Shown here in pieces: positions 11,093 to 23,267 of a stretch of DNA of 64,000 bases. Position numbers and translations under genes: made by a program. This stretch comes from Lichina pygmaea (lineage: Eukaryota > Ascomycota > Lichinomycetes > Lichinales > Lichinaceae). The first letter of the stretch is position 1; every line of letters begins with the position of its first letter. The notes under the pieces were generated by a model. The model was given only the letters and a program-made list of their open reading frames with translations, was not told the DNA's origin and made no database searches. The stretch spans positions 2,914,001 through 2,978,000 of the forward strand of contig OY730175.1 in assembly GCA_963422465.1 (NCBI GenBank), written 5' to 3'.

Positions 11093-12368
11093 TGGTCCCC
11101 AGCTTGAGTCAATACAGCCAGATTTCCCTAGAGTCTAGTTGGAAAAGACTGCTCAGGACGGTACAGTCTTGGGGAGTGGTCCCAGGGTTGTGCAACTACT
11201 GCTAGAAACCAGGTGACCTTTTGTGAACAACCAGCTGTGCAGGTCACATACTCTATGCCTGCCAAAAAGAAGAAACCAGATTCCTCCCAGAACCTCACCA
11301 GAACAGTAACACCTTCTTCAACAATGCCAGCTCCCAGTTCTGCTAGCACTCAGCCCAGCTCTTCTACTCTCCAACCAGCTCTCCAGCATGACTACAATCT
11401 ACTGGAGTTATAGCTCAAGACTCAAGTTACCCCAGAATCTATACTGAAAAGCTGGGAGAATATCAAGAAAAACTCTTCTGCTACTGAAGTCCAGTCTACC
11501 AAAACCCAGTCTCTCTCCACTGGTCTGACCAACAAGATTTTCCAGAAGCTGGAGAATATTAACAAGCAGCTAGACAAGCAAGAATCTAAGCCATCATATC
11601 ACCAGGCAGTCCAAAAACTTATCCCAGCTCAAATCTCTCTACCTTCAAGAATTCTGAAGGAAGTTCTTGTTCACTCTGGTAACCAGACACCTGACATAGC
11701 TAACAGAACTCACATCCAGTTATTCCAAGCTCTCCAAGACAGACTCCCCAGCCCCTACAACAAGCAAGTCAGAGTAGTAAGAAAGCTTCCCTCAGAGAAT
11801 ATTCTTATTAACACTGAAACTCAAGAAACCAAGACTTTCCTGGAGAAAGACTCTGCCTGGATATCAGCTATCTTTACCAAGGAAGCAACTATCCAACCCA
11901 AGAGATTTCCAGTCCTGATTCATAGAGTCAGAACTACAGACATCCAACAAGAAAACCTGGAAAAAACCTGTCAGACTATCCAGAACAGCAATCTATCTCT
12001 GACCAAGCAAATCACTATTCTGAGAGCCTACTGGTCAAAGAAGACTATAACTCAAAAGAAACCAGTTACCTCACTGCACCTAGATCTGGCCACCCCTGAA
12101 CAGGCCAATCTTCTAATTGAGAGTGTGTTGCGGTCCGTACCGTACTGTCCTATCCGAGTATAGGATTAGGGCGAGAGGTGGAAGGCGGGTTGGTTCTCGC
12201 AGGAGAGGAGTGTCAAGGAGCGCGAAGGGGTTTGGTGGAACGTGGTGGTGGTGACACCTGATCAACGGCTTCGTACAAAAGGATTGTATTGAAGTAGATC
12301 TAGTTGTCTGGATCACAACATGAGTTGAAGACGATCGTTCCATAAGGGAACTATCGCCGGACTATATA

Positions 12369-12660
12369 GTGCTGGCCTGTCAAGACAATCAAGATTGTCT
12401 CGACAGTCTCGACGTCAAGACGGGTGAGATTGTCTTGACAGTCCCACCATGTTATGCACCCTGCGTCGAGACAGGTGAGATTGTCTCAATACTTTATGCA
12501 TCATGCGTCAAGACTGGTGAGATTGTCTCGATGCTTCATGCATCATGCGTCAAGACTGGTGAGATTGTCTCGATGCTTCATGCATCATGCGTCGAGACTG
12601 GTGAGATTGTCTTGATGCTTCATGCATCATGCGTCGAGACTCCCGTGTGTGTCTCGACAG
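12369..12660. repeat. 42-base tandem repeats with inverted GAGAC/GTCTC arms in the LTR
   Basis: Inside the left LTR about five units of roughly 42 bases repeat. Each holds GCGTCGAGAC, GGTGAGATTGTCTCGA and a palindromic ATGCATCATGC. The same array is in the other LTR (18353-18644). Each unit can fold through GTCGAGAC with GTCTCGAC. The apparent repeated peptide in this stretch is a by-product of the repeat. Confidence 0.85.
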
Positions 12661-12811
12661 TCACGTGACCCCTTGTTGGTTGGTCACTTGACTTCCATGG
12701 TGTCCTCTTGCCTGGCCCGCGGCCTGATTGCCTATAAATGAGTGGCTCCCATCCCTGGGTCGTAACACTACCCTCCTCTCCTTCATTCATCATCCCGATG
12801 AATTCTTGAGT

Positions 12812-13120
12812 ATGTCTGCAAAATCACGTGCCTCTGCTTACCAAAACCAACTGGCAGCCCAGATCCGTGATCATAACTTTGTGTCGCTTGCTCCGTGTGA
12901 CTTCTGTGTTTTGAACCACAAGCCCTGCTTCCGAATGTCTGACGACAACGATAAGTTGAAGTGCGCTGAGTGCACTCGTCGGGGAAAGTCCTGTGTGTCA
13001 CTTTCTTGGGAGTCGCTGAACATGACTCGGGATAACCTTCATGAGGATTTGGCTGTCGATGAGGCCAAGCGGGATACTCTTGTCAAGCAGCTTGCCAAGC
13101 TGCAGGCTCGTGTGTCCTGA
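12812..13120 (+). CDS. Antisense cysteine-cluster plus coiled-coil protein of gypsy 12126-18751
   Basis: A plus-strand frame lying between the chromodomain end and the 3' LTR of a minus-strand element. From the ATG at 12812 (MSAKSRAS) it runs to two cysteine groups, CDFCVLNHKPC and CAECTRRGKSC, separated by an acidic linker. A charged helix follows (LHEDLAVDEAKRDTLVKQLAKL). The LTR itself offers a TATAAAT box on this strand at 12732-12738, about 75 bases upstream of the ATG, and the complement of the polypurine tract gives a CT-rich leader, a feature of many fungal promoters. Function unknown. Resemblance to the Z and 28688 antisense proteins is in layout and spacing rather than close identity. 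Confidence 0.55.
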   Translation: MSAKSRASAYQNQLAAQIRDHNFVSLAPCDFCVLNHKPCFRMSDDNDKLKCAECTRRGKSCVSLSWESLNMTRDNLHEDLAVDEAKRDTLVKQLAKLQARVS

Positions 13121-16100
13121 AAGCGAAAGGTTCTTGAGGGTGCTGAGAGTCGAGCAAAGAAGAAGCTCCAGTGCCTTGTTGCTGAAATGGAGGCGGATAG
13201 TGAAGACTTGTCGGCGATGGTCATTGATGCGTCCGCGCTGCAGGCCGAGCTGTTCAGTCCTGCTCCTGCCGGAACTGCTGCAGGAGGAGCTGGCAGTTCG
13301 CGAGGTTCCTGAGTGGCTCCCAGGTATTTTCCGAGTCTGGGTAGTCTTTCCACTTGACAAGGTATCACTGACCTTTTCTCTTCAGGATCTGTTCAGCCTC
13401 AAATTCCTGTTCTTCCTCTGGTTGGTAATGAAATGTTTCCTGCAAGGGTGTGCTCTGGTCGGCTAATTCAATCATTGAGATGTGAAAGTTTGGGTGTACC
13501 CGAGCGCCTCTCGGTAGTCGCAGTCTGACGTTGACTGGTCCAGTTCTTTCTTCGACTGAAAATAGTCCGACCTTAACATGGTCCAGTTTCTTTGTTCTTG
13601 GTTTCTTCGTTTTCCAATTTCTTGTGAGGAGGTAGACTTTATCCCCCTTCTTTAGCTGAGGTGCTATTTTCGATTTCTTGTCTATTTGGTGTTGCATTCT
13701 TTCTGAGGTCTCTTGAAGGTAGTGCCTCATCATCGTGTGCGTTTGTCGTAGGAGCTTGTCGTGTTGGAGTGCTTTCTCCGTGTTTGGTGAAGCTCTGCTT
13801 GGCATCCCGATGTTCGCATGTCGTCCAAAATTGGCAAAAAATAGCGATTCCTTTGTTGAGTCTGATCTGTGCTGGTTGATTGCCAGCTGTGCCACTGGTA
13901 ATAATTGTACCCAATTGCTGTGGGTCTGGTTGATGTAATGCCGCAAATAAGTCTCCAGGACTTGGTTTGCTCGCTCTGTCTGGCTGTCAGTTCGTGGGTG
14001 ATAGACTGTAGACATTTTGGGTTTTGTTCCCATGGCTGCACTGATTGTCTTCCAGTAGTTGGATGTGAAGAGTTTGTCTCTGTCTGTAATAATCGTGATT
14101 GGAACTCCGTGGTCTCTGACCAATCTGTCCAGTAAAAGGTGTCCCAACTGTTCTGCTGTGTGGGTTTCCTTGAATGGTACCACTATTAGATATTTTGTGA
14201 ATCTGTCCACTATCACCATAATCAAGTCGTAGGTGATTCCTGTGACTGGGTCTTTGGACTTGGGTAGCTTTGTGATGAAGTCCATTGACACATCTTCCCA
14301 CAGGCCTCTCGGTATCGTGTTCGGGTGTCCTTCTCCATATGGCTTGTGTCTTCCATGCTTGTTTCTCTGGCATAGTAGACATTTGTTGATGTAGCTTGTG
14401 ACATGTTGTCGGAGATTGATGACATTGTTCCCTGCCCGTTGGATCAGGTCTGTGGTTTTGGTGATTCCTGGGTGACCATGTGCTGGGTTATCGTGGTAGT
14501 TCCTTATTAGTTCTTCAGTGTCTTCTGCCGTGAGCTCGTTGATCTGTGGTTGAGGTACCAGGTTTCCTTGCTGGTCCTGCTGTAAGATCGTTCCTTGGCG
14601 TTCATCATCTTCCATGTGGTCTTTTCGTCGGCTTAGTGCGTCTGCTCTCCCATTGTCTTGTCCAGGGGTGTACAAGATCTTGAACTTGTGTTGCCCTAGG
14701 AGTTCAGCCCATCTGACTTGCCGTCTGTTCAGCTTCTTGGTTGTCGTGAACATTGTCAGATTCTTGTGGTCTGTGAGAATGGTGAGTTCGGAACTGCTTT
14801 CCGCGTACACTCTCCAGTGTTCGAGTGCGTTGACGACTGCCAGTAGCTCTTTGTCGTGGATATCATAGTTTTGTTCCGCTTGTGACATTTTGCGTGAGTA
14901 GTAGGCAACTGGGTGCCACTTGCCGTCTGCCTGTTGGCATAGACATGCTCCCACTGCTTGATCTGAAACGTCTGTCTCGATTCATGTCAGCTGGCCTGTC
15001 TTAAAGTTGAGGAGAACTGGTTCCTTGGCGCAAGCGTCCTTGAGCTGTTGGAATGCTTTTTGTTGTCTCTCCGTCCACCGGTACTCCACGTCCTTCTTTG
15101 TGAGTTCTGTCAGTGGAGTTGCCATCTGTGAGTAGTTCTTGATGAACTGTCAGTTGAAGTTGGCAAATCCTAGGAAGGCTTGTACTTCCTTAACTGATGT
15201 CGGTGTTGGCCATTGCTAAATCACTTTGATTTTCTCAGGGTCAATCTTGATCCCTTCAATCCCTATGATGTATCCGAGGAATTCAACTTCTGGTTTGTTG
15301 AACTCGCATTTCTTCAGGTTGAGCTTGAGCCCTGCCTCTTGTAGGCATCGTAGAACATCCTTCACATGTTTGGTATGTTCTTGTTGCGTGTTCGAGTAGA
15401 CAAGAATGTCGTCCAGGTAGGCGATAGCTGTTTGGTCCAGGTGTGCTCTGATGACGTTGTTGATCAATGCTTGACATGTTGCTGGTGCGTTCGTGAGTCC
15501 GAATGGCATAACCAGATACTCGTAGTGTCTGTATCGGGTTCTGAAGGCTGTCTTCCATTCTTCTCCTTCTTTCATGCGTATCAGGTTGTATGCTCCTTTC
15601 AAGTCCAGCTTGGTAAAGATTGTAGCTTGGCTGATCCTGTCTCGCAATTCGTTCGCATTTGGCAACAGATATTGGTTCTTGATGGTAATGTTGTTGAGTT
15701 TCCTGTAATCCACACAAAGTCGAAGACTTCCGTCTTTCTTTGGTGCAAATAGTATCGGGTATCCTGCTGGCGATTGAGATTCTTGAATGAAACCCTTTTT
15801 CAGGTTTTCCTCCAGGTACTCGCGAAGTACTTGGAGCTCTTTCTCTGATAACTGGTAAATTGGTCCAAATCCTGGCTCTGTCCCTGGTTGCAACTTGATC
15901 TCATGATCCCAAGGTTGGTGCTTAGGCAACACTGCTGTTGTTGTCTCTTCCTGAAAAAGGTTATCATACCCAGGTCGGTACTCTTCAGGGATCTCCAGAG
16001 GGTTAACAACTTCCTCTCTCTTCATCTCTGACTGTTTGGCCACCTGGTTCCGGGGTGTGCCTGTCGAGGCAGACCTCTTCTTTTGAGAGTCGTCCTTTCT

Positions 16101-19100
16101 GTCGGTGAGGTTCCACTGAGGACTCCTTCCCTCATCTGTCCACGCCTTCTGCGGCTGGTAACAGGTCCAAGCTGCGTTGTTAGTGCAGTTCCTAAACGTG
16201 AGTACTCCTGTCTTCCAGTTAACAACTGGGTTGTGCTTCTTTAGCCAAGGCATCCCCAAGTAGATATCCTGAGTGGCCAACTCAACAATATCAAGGTGGA
16301 TCCTTTCAGCATGGTGTCCGGTAACCATTTCTATTGGCTGTGTCTCATGGCAGACTAGCTCTGTCTGTCCATTTGCCATCGCGAGCTGATAGGGCTGCTG
16401 CTTGCGTCTCCTTCCAGTGCCGAGGGTATCGTAAAGTTGTCTTGAAATGTAGTTCCCACTGGCTCCAGAGTCAACAAGTGCGTATGTCCGTATCGGCGTG
16501 TTGGCGTATAGTGACACAGGCAATCGCAGGTGCTTTGTGTTGCTAGGGGTCATGTTGTTGAGCTCCCGATGTCGCCCCTTGACAAGGGAGTTCAGTCTTT
16601 TCCCGATTGAAGTGTCTTTCCACTGACTGGGCAATAGGTCCAGCCATTCCCATCAGTCCTGAGGAATCTGTTCATGAATTTGTCTTGCTGATGCTTGTCA
16701 CATCCAGGCTTGAGGCAGTACTGCCAATTGTTGACGTAGCAGTTGTAGTTATTGCCTTGCTGTAGGAACATGAGGCGTTTGTGCCAATCATGTGTGTGCC
16801 CGGGGAATGCGGTGTGTTGGCGTTTGTCCCAAAGATGGATCTCACACGCATCCTTCTCGCAATTGACCCAATGTTTGTGGCAGGTGGTGTGGTAGGGTGA
16901 ATGTCCTCCGTACCTTCGTAGTTGTTCGTGGTAGGTGCAGTAGTGCCTCGTGCAAAACCTCCACTGTAGTTCACCGTGCCGTAGATTTTGTGGGTCCATG
17001 CTGTAAGCATAGCTTCCTCGTGGTATTTCTTCTTTGATAGACGTGGGTTCGTCTCGGTCCCCATCAGAGGTGGTTAAGGGCTCCTGTCCCTTGTCCTGAC
17101 CTGTTAGTTCTGGTAGGTCCTTGCCTCCTGATGTTGCCAGTTGGTGGGCTGCTTCCAATATCTGATCGTAGTCGTCCCATTGTTCAAGGGATAGCTGAGC
17201 CTCTCCTGGTGGGTCCTCTGGCTCGATGACATTCCAGTCTCCGTCAAGTGTATTAAGTTGCTGTCGGTGCACCTTGTTCTTTGAACAACAGTCTTTCGCC
17301 ATGTGGCCTAGCTTGCCACAGGCATAGCACTTCAGTGCTTTCCCCTTTTTGTTGTTCCTTCCCTTCATGAACCTTCCCTTGTGGTGGACTGCATCCAGTT
17401 CCATGGGTGCATAGCCATATGGGTCATGTGGCGGTGCCTTGTTAGGCGGCTTGTAGTGGTTGCTCACATGCCATGCGGGGCGGCTGTATCCTCCGTCGTG
17501 GTGTTTCTCCATCGCTCGCTCGAATAGTTTGTCATCGATGTCGATTGCTTGTGCGATGAGCTTGTCCAGTGTGTCGACCGCTCGTCCGTCGAAGGTAATT
17601 TCATCCTTCATGTTTTCCTTGAGTCCACGTCGGTACATGACCATCAGGGCGTCGTTGTCCCAATCAGTCAGTACTGAGTATTGTTTGAACTGCGTGGTGT
17701 ACTCTGCGGCTGAGCGTTGTTGCTTGATGTGCTGGATCATTCGTATAGCCACTTTGTCTTCGTTAGATGGTCCAAGGATCCTTTTGATCTTGTCCTTGAA
17801 TTGCGTCCATTTCATCATCCATTCTGATGTGCCGTCGTGGTCTCCGTTTCCTGAGAGGTGTTTGTTGACGTAGGGTTTGATCCATCGATAAGCATTACCT
17901 CTCATGTAAGTGGTTGCAAAGAGGGGCCACTTCTCCTTAGGCAGCTTTGTCTCTGGTTGGAATTGAAAGTAGACTTGGAGTTGCATGAGCCAGTCGTCGA
18001 CCTTGTTTCTTTCGCCGTAGAACAGGTCTGGCTTGGCGACGCTAATCTTTCCATCTGGGAAGTTGGGGTTGGTTGCTCCTGAGGTACTCATCCTTGAGGG
18101 TCTTCAAAGTGTTGCGGTCTGTACTGTACCGTCCTATCCGAGTATAGGATTAGGGCGAGAGGTGGAAGGCGGGTTGGTTCTCGCAGGAGAGGAGTGTCAA
18201 GGAGTGCGAAGGGGTTTGGTGGAACATGGTGGTGATGACACCTGATCAACAGCTTCGTACAAAAGGATTGTATTGAAGTAGATCTAGTTGTCTGGATCAC
18301 AACATGAGTTGAAGACAATTGTTCCATAAGGGAACTATCGCTGGACTATATAGTGCTGGCCTGTCAAGACAATCGAGATTGTCTCGACAGTCTTGACGTC
18401 GAGACGGGTGAGATTGTCTCGACGGTCCCACCATGTTATGCACCCTGCGTCGAGACGGGTGAGATTGTCTCAATGCTTCATGCATCATGCGTCGAGACTG
18501 GTGAGATTGTCTTGATGCTTCATGCATCATGCGTCAAGACTGGTGAGATTGTCTCGATGCTTCATGCATCATGCGTCGAGACTGGTGAGATTGTCTTGAT
18601 ACTTCATGCATCATGCGTCAAGACTCCCGTGTGTGTCTCGACAGTCACGTGACCCCTTGTTGGTTGGTCACTTGACTTCCATGGTGTCCTCTTGCCTGGC
18701 CCGCGGCCTGATTGCCTATAAATGAGTGGCTCCCATCCCTGGGTCGTAACAGAGTGGAGTAGTGCTAGGGCACAGATTACATAAGGTAGAGTCTTTTCTG
18801 GCTAACACAGTGGTGGCACAATACTTCAAGTGGTTTGGGTATAGACACCAAGCTTGCCTGTGCAGGAATCAAGCTGTATGTGGTGCCTGTGGAGGCCAGC
18901 ATGAAAGAAGAACCTGCCAAATCTCTGAGCAACTACTAAAGCCAAATTACAGCAACTGCAAAGAAGCTCACCCAGCCTGGGCTAGCACATGCCCAGTACA
19001 CCAAGAAGCAGTCAAGAAGGCAAGAGAGGCATGGATTTCCTGCCCAGGGAAGTATGAGATCTCCACTGCTACCACTGTCCCAGTCACACAGTCTCCAGTT

Positions 19101-19282
19101 ACTTTCCCCTTCATACAGACTCTTCCAGGGGGAAAAAGACAGAAAACCACAGAGCCAACTAGAAGCTCAGAGAGACTCAGAGGAGAGTCTCCAGAAGTGT
19201 AAATTCTGTCTACAAGATCAACAAACACAGAGGGAAAGCAGTCAGTCAACCTTTTCAAGATCTTTGAAAATGAAATGTCTAC

Positions 19283-21269
19283 AGAAAGAATACAAAGTTC
19301 ACACTTCTTTAATACAATGTGCAGAAAAGCTAATCAGTCCAAGAGCTACTTCTAGCAACCCCAACTCTTCAAAAAGTAGATATTATTGTACTTCAAGAAC
19401 TCTGGAAGAATCCTCACCTTCAAACCAGCAGCTCAACTGTTTTTTCTTCTTTTCTTCCTTTATATTCTTCAGAGATTGGTAGAACTTTTTTTCTTATTAA
19501 CAAAAACCTGAAACTGTCATCTCTCCACTCTACTTTCTGGAGTAAAGACTTTGTTTCTCTTGAAATTCATCTGGAAAACACCTCTACTTCTCTGTGAGTG
19601 CATAATCTATACTTCACTCCCTCAAGTTAAGAGAACTACCCACAAGCATCAGAAGCTCTTCTCTGTCTACTCCAAAATACTTTACAAGCAAAAGAGCAGT
19701 ATATTCTTCTTACAGACTCAAATCTTCACCACCCTGACTGGTCAAAGAAAAGAAGACTATATTCTGACACTGCACACAGGTTCCAAACTCTAATAAAAAA
19801 CTCAAATCTGGAGTTAGCTATTACACCTTTTACACTCACAAGAGCTAGATCTCTTTCCCACAAGCCCTGTTCACCTATTGATCTTTCCTTTATATGTTCT
19901 TGTTTTTCTAACTCTCTAATCTTTACTAAAATTACTTTGCAGTTTTTTCATAAGTCTGACCACAGACCTGTGCTAACTAGTCTAGACCTGGACTCACCAA
20001 GAAAAACCTGGAAGCCAGAAAGGAACTGGAAAACACTGGACACAAACCTGGCAAAACAAGAGTGTAATGATTTGTAGCTGCCCTTCCACTTTCAAGATAA
20101 ACATGAAGTGGATAAGTACTCAGAATATCTTAACCACTTTCTCCAAGGAATAGCAGACAGATGCACAGAACTCTAGAAGTAATCTAGCCACTCAGTCCTC
20201 TGGTGGAAGCAAGAGATCCAAACCAAAGTTAAGCAGGAAAGAAGAATAAGAAAACAAGTGCTCAGAGGACAGGCAAGCCAAGAAGAGCTAGGAGAAGTAA
20301 CTAAGCTCAAGAAGAAAGCTGTCAGAGAAGACAAACAGAACACCTTCAGAAAACAAGTTCATGAGCTAGCCAGTTTCTCAAAATTCTGGAAACTTGCAAA
20401 GTAGGGAAAATCAAAAGCTAACAAGACCTCTGATCTTTCTCTGGTCCCTGATCTGGAGACTCAAAAAGAAGTAGCCAAAAGCTTTGAGGAGAAGACAAAA
20501 TCTTTCTCAGCTTAATTCTTTCCAAAAGTACTTGTTCCAGAACCAGGTACAGAAAGTCACCAGAGTACCACAGAGATCCAGCTTTCTTACGAAGTTACCA
20601 CTGAAGAAGTGGAGCAAATTCTGAATAAGAAGAAACCTTTTACAGCAGAAGGAAAAAACAAGCTGCCAAATAGATTTCTGAAAGCTCTGGGTTCCAAGTT
20701 CTGCCAAGCTATAGCTGTTCTCACATCAACATGCTGGAGACTGGAATACTTTCCAGAGAGATTCAAGAATGCAAAAACAGTCTGTCTAAGAAAACCTGGC
20801 AAGAGAATCTATAACCAAGCTAAAGTCTGGTGCCCTATAGCTCTGCTAAACACAACTGGCAAGCTGATGGAAGCTATTACAGGAGCCAGACTAAGCAAGG
20901 TAGCAGAAGAGGCTAAACTCTTGCCAGAAATCCAGATAGAGTTCAGGAAAGGCAGATCAACTGAATCAGCATTTTTCCTTCTAACTTCCCAAGTGGAAAA
21001 AGTCTGGAAAGAAGGCATGGTTGCATCTCTACTTTCTCTGGACATCTCAGGAGCATATGACAGAGTTCTTCCAGAGATTCTTCAAAAGATTCTGGAGAGA
21101 AAAGAAATCCCTCTCTGGCTAACTTCTTAGATCTTCTTTTTCTGTACCAGATGTACCACCACTCTAGTTTTTGATGACTCTGAGTCCTCTTCTATTTCTA
21201 TTCACTGTGGAGTTCCCTAAGGTTCCCCTTTGTCTCCTATTCTTTTTCTATTCTATATTTCTGAAGTTC
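19283..21269 (+). pseudogene. LINE C ORF2, N-terminal two thirds
   Basis: Encodes the endonuclease (SDHRP-like region near 19955) and the RT up to the block after DISGAYDR (near 21050). The ORF2 start codon of the ATGA overlap seen in B and D has been lost here (ACAG in place of CATG), and several frameshifts and stops lie across the endonuclease and linker. A 174-codon open stretch covers the RT fingers and palm. It stops at the SINE at 21270. Confidence 0.8.
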
Positions 21270-21705
21270 GGGGCGGCATAGTGTAGTGGGAAGCTGGTGA
21301 GAGTTTCCCACTACATGGCACCCATGACCCGGAACTAGTGGTGTCAGGCCTGGAGAACCTGACTAAACTAGTTGTCAGTTCAAATCTGACCCACCCCACA
21401 TTCTGCCACAAAAACCCCCGAGATTCATAGAACTTGTCTAAGATGTACTCCTCGCAAGATGTATGAAAACTCTCAAGAAATAGCTCACCCAATATCTGTC
21501 AAGATCCACAAAACCCTTATTACTGTGGTTTTCCTATTTCCCTACAGGGTTTGGGGTTTTCCCACAGTACGTACACTACAAACCACAGGGTGTACAGTAA
21601 ATGCGTGAGGTCCCCGAGTCAAGTCTACCAGAGACAAAAATCCTTCAAGAAGTTCTGCATGGCTTAACAGCTGAATCAGTGTAAGAATCAAATCAAAATC
21701 AAAAA
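21270..21705 (+). mobile_element. tRNA-derived SINE, copy 1
   Basis: About 436 bases, about 90% like the second copy at 44183-44617. The head starts GGGGCGGCAT, contains a pol III A-box-like TGGTGTAG region (here ATAGTGTAGTGGG) and a T-arm with B box (near 21376, GTTCAAATCT here). The tail ends TGCATGGCTTAACAG, CAGTGTAAGAATC and A-rich repeats, which is the LINE 3' end. It lies in LINE C ORF2. No matching target duplication is visible on its right side. Confidence 0.82.
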
Positions 21706-22807
21706 CCTCCACATGGTGCAGGCTGGGAACCTCAGGGCAGTTGATGGCAGGCAGCTTCCCAGGCTGCTTGTAGTCGCTGCACCAAGAGCCAATCAAGTCA
21801 CTGGTTGAGCTGCTGGTGTTGCGGAGTGACAGGCCACCGGAGGTGTCACGCAGGCACCCTGGACACCCCTGTGAAACAGCTACAGCAGAACAGAGGACTG
21901 CGACCAAGCTTGGGAGATGAAAACCACCTGACAGATAACTACCGTGTACACTACAGCCTGAAGCCAGCCCCACAGCTGGTGGATGTGAAGTCTAGGTGTC
22001 TGATAGGGCACCTCTGGAGGAGTCGAGAGAAGTTCTTGTCATGTCACCCTTCTAGCAGAGTCTCCAGCTAACATGTGAGAATCTGCTAGGGGGGGAGTGG
22101 CCTTGGCACTGCGGTGTTGTTAATCAAACAGGGACCACCTGTTAAAGAAGGAGAGTGGTCATACAAGGAGATGTCACCACTCCAGTGCCTAAGGACTGTG
22201 TGATAGCCAAAGTGCTGGCTTGATGGTTTTGCCTAAGGCCTTGCCACGAAGTCTCTTCGTACAATCCACAATCTGGGGCCAGAGGACTGGGTTATCCAGT
22301 GGGCCAACAGGTGCAACCGGAGCCCCACAGGTGACAGCAGACCAAGGAGAACTCCTCCCTACTTGGTTAATAGGCTGGAAAGGCAGCCCTGCAGGTGCTG
22401 GCACAGCCTGCAGAGTCTGTAAGGCCTGCGAGGCATAGTCGGCCTTTGTACAAGAGATCTGCGAAGGTAACACAAAACAGTTAACAACTGCGAGGTGTGG
22501 CATATAATAGCAGTGATGGACGTAGGGCCTGGGCCTACTACAAGACTGTCTATATAGCCCAAGAGGACGGATGCGCATGCCGGTTCGTACGGAGTGCAGG
22601 CTTAGGCTGCAAACAACAAGCTCAGGGAGTAAACTACAGTTGGAGCGTGGGCTCTGGGCTGGTGACCCAGTGCTCTGAAGCAGGATCCCAGGGGTGAGCA
22701 CGTACAGCGGAGTGCAAGAGACCTTGGGACTGTGGGAAAGTGTGGTAGAGACCCTGTGGGGGGGTGCCAACTCTACACTATATTCTGGCATAGTACGACT
22801 GTGGTCA
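21706..22807. other. Unassigned 1.1 kb insert between SINE and LINE D
   Basis: This stretch is richer in G+C than the surrounding LINEs and has no reading frame I recognise on either strand; the longest minus frame is largely antisense to LINE ORF1 at its right end. It contains CGTACGG and GGTTCG motifs, a run of seven G near 22090 and no obvious terminal repeats. It could be a piece of another mobile element or host DNA trapped by rearrangement. Confidence 0.4.
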
Positions 22808-23267
22808 AGTGCTTTGGCTATGGCCACCAAGCTCATGCCTGCAGGAACAGAACTGCCTGTGGAGCATATGGTGGACAACATGAGAGGAGAGCATGCCCAA
22901 TTCCTGAAAACTTGCTGAAACCAAAATACTGCAATTGCCAGGGATCTCACCCAGCCTGGGCTAGCACATGCCCAGTACGCCAGGAAGCAGCCAAGAGAGC
23001 CAGGGAAGCTTGGATTTCATGCCCAGAGAAGTATAAGATCCCAATCTCTACATCTCTGACACCAGTACCCTAATCTCCAGCTACATCTTTCTCTTTCTCC
23101 CAGCCACTCCCAGGGGGGAAAAAACATAAAACAGCTGAGCCAACCAAAAGCTCAGAGAAAATCAGGGGAAGCTGTCCAGAAGTTCAAATTCTTGGGGTAA
23201 GATCAACAAATAATAAGGGAAAAGTATCAGCCAACCCTTTCAAGATCTTTGAAGATGAGATGTCTAC

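Larger units (their letters stand above)
12126..18751 (-). mobile_element. Ty3/gypsy chromodomain element (fossil, nearly full length)
   Basis: A minus-strand gypsy element of 6626 bases with 642-base LTRs at 18110-18751 (5') and 12126-12767 (3'), flanked by GAGTG at 12121-12125 and 18752-18756. The gag part (about 16.6-18.1 kb) has a CCHC knuckle (CYACGKLGHMAKDC). The pol part (about 13.3-16.6 kb) has protease (LVDSGASGNYIS), RT (YLDDILVY), RNase H, integrase and a chromodomain start. gag and pol are in different overlapping frames, as is common for families using frameshifting. Coding has about two or three breaks. The LTRs differ at about 22 of 642 sites, all transitions, so it is moderately old. 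A purine tract precedes the 3' LTR. An antisense gene lies between the chromodomain and the 3' LTR. Confidence 0.92.
11255..19200 (+). pseudogene. LINE C ORF1, interrupted by gypsy 12126-18751
   Basis: The Gag-like ORF1 starts at 11255 (MPAKKKK). The 5' part (11255-12125) matches copy B ORF1 throughout, with a stop near residue 53 (TAG near 11411). The 3' part (18752-19200) carries the knuckle region, but several zinc ligands are changed (for example CFKC to YFKW). It ends near the same place as B. The gypsy entered between the IES and GVVLGHR codons, with the 5-base duplication GAGTG. The element is dead in this frame. Confidence 0.85.
10481..21269 (+). mobile_element. LINE copy C, split by a solo LTR and a gypsy element
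   Basis: One LINE insertion whose parts are separated by later insertions. The 5' UTR is 10481-10739 plus 11093-11254, ORF1 is 11255-12125 plus 18752-19200, and ORF2 is about 19283-21269. Removing the solo LTR (target duplication TGGTC) and the gypsy (GAGTG) leaves 5' UTR and ORF1 sequence colinear with copy B. It ends at 21269 inside the RT, where a SINE begins. The rest of ORF2 is not found after the SINE. Confidence 0.85.

Noticed and set aside
12369-12668. Repetitive open frame (MLHASCVETGEIV repeats), CRISPR-like array
   Set aside because: It is a by-product of the 42-base LTR repeats, present identically in both LTRs; no constant repeat with unique spacers and the genome is fungal.
22560-22640. 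Group II intron or tRNA-like fold in the orphan block
   Set aside because: GGTTCGTACGG looked suggestive, but no domain V pairing or tRNA stems could be formed.
22189-22950. 253-codon minus-strand open frame
   Set aside because: Its right part is simply antisense to LINE D ORF1 knuckle sequence and the rest has no recognisable motif.
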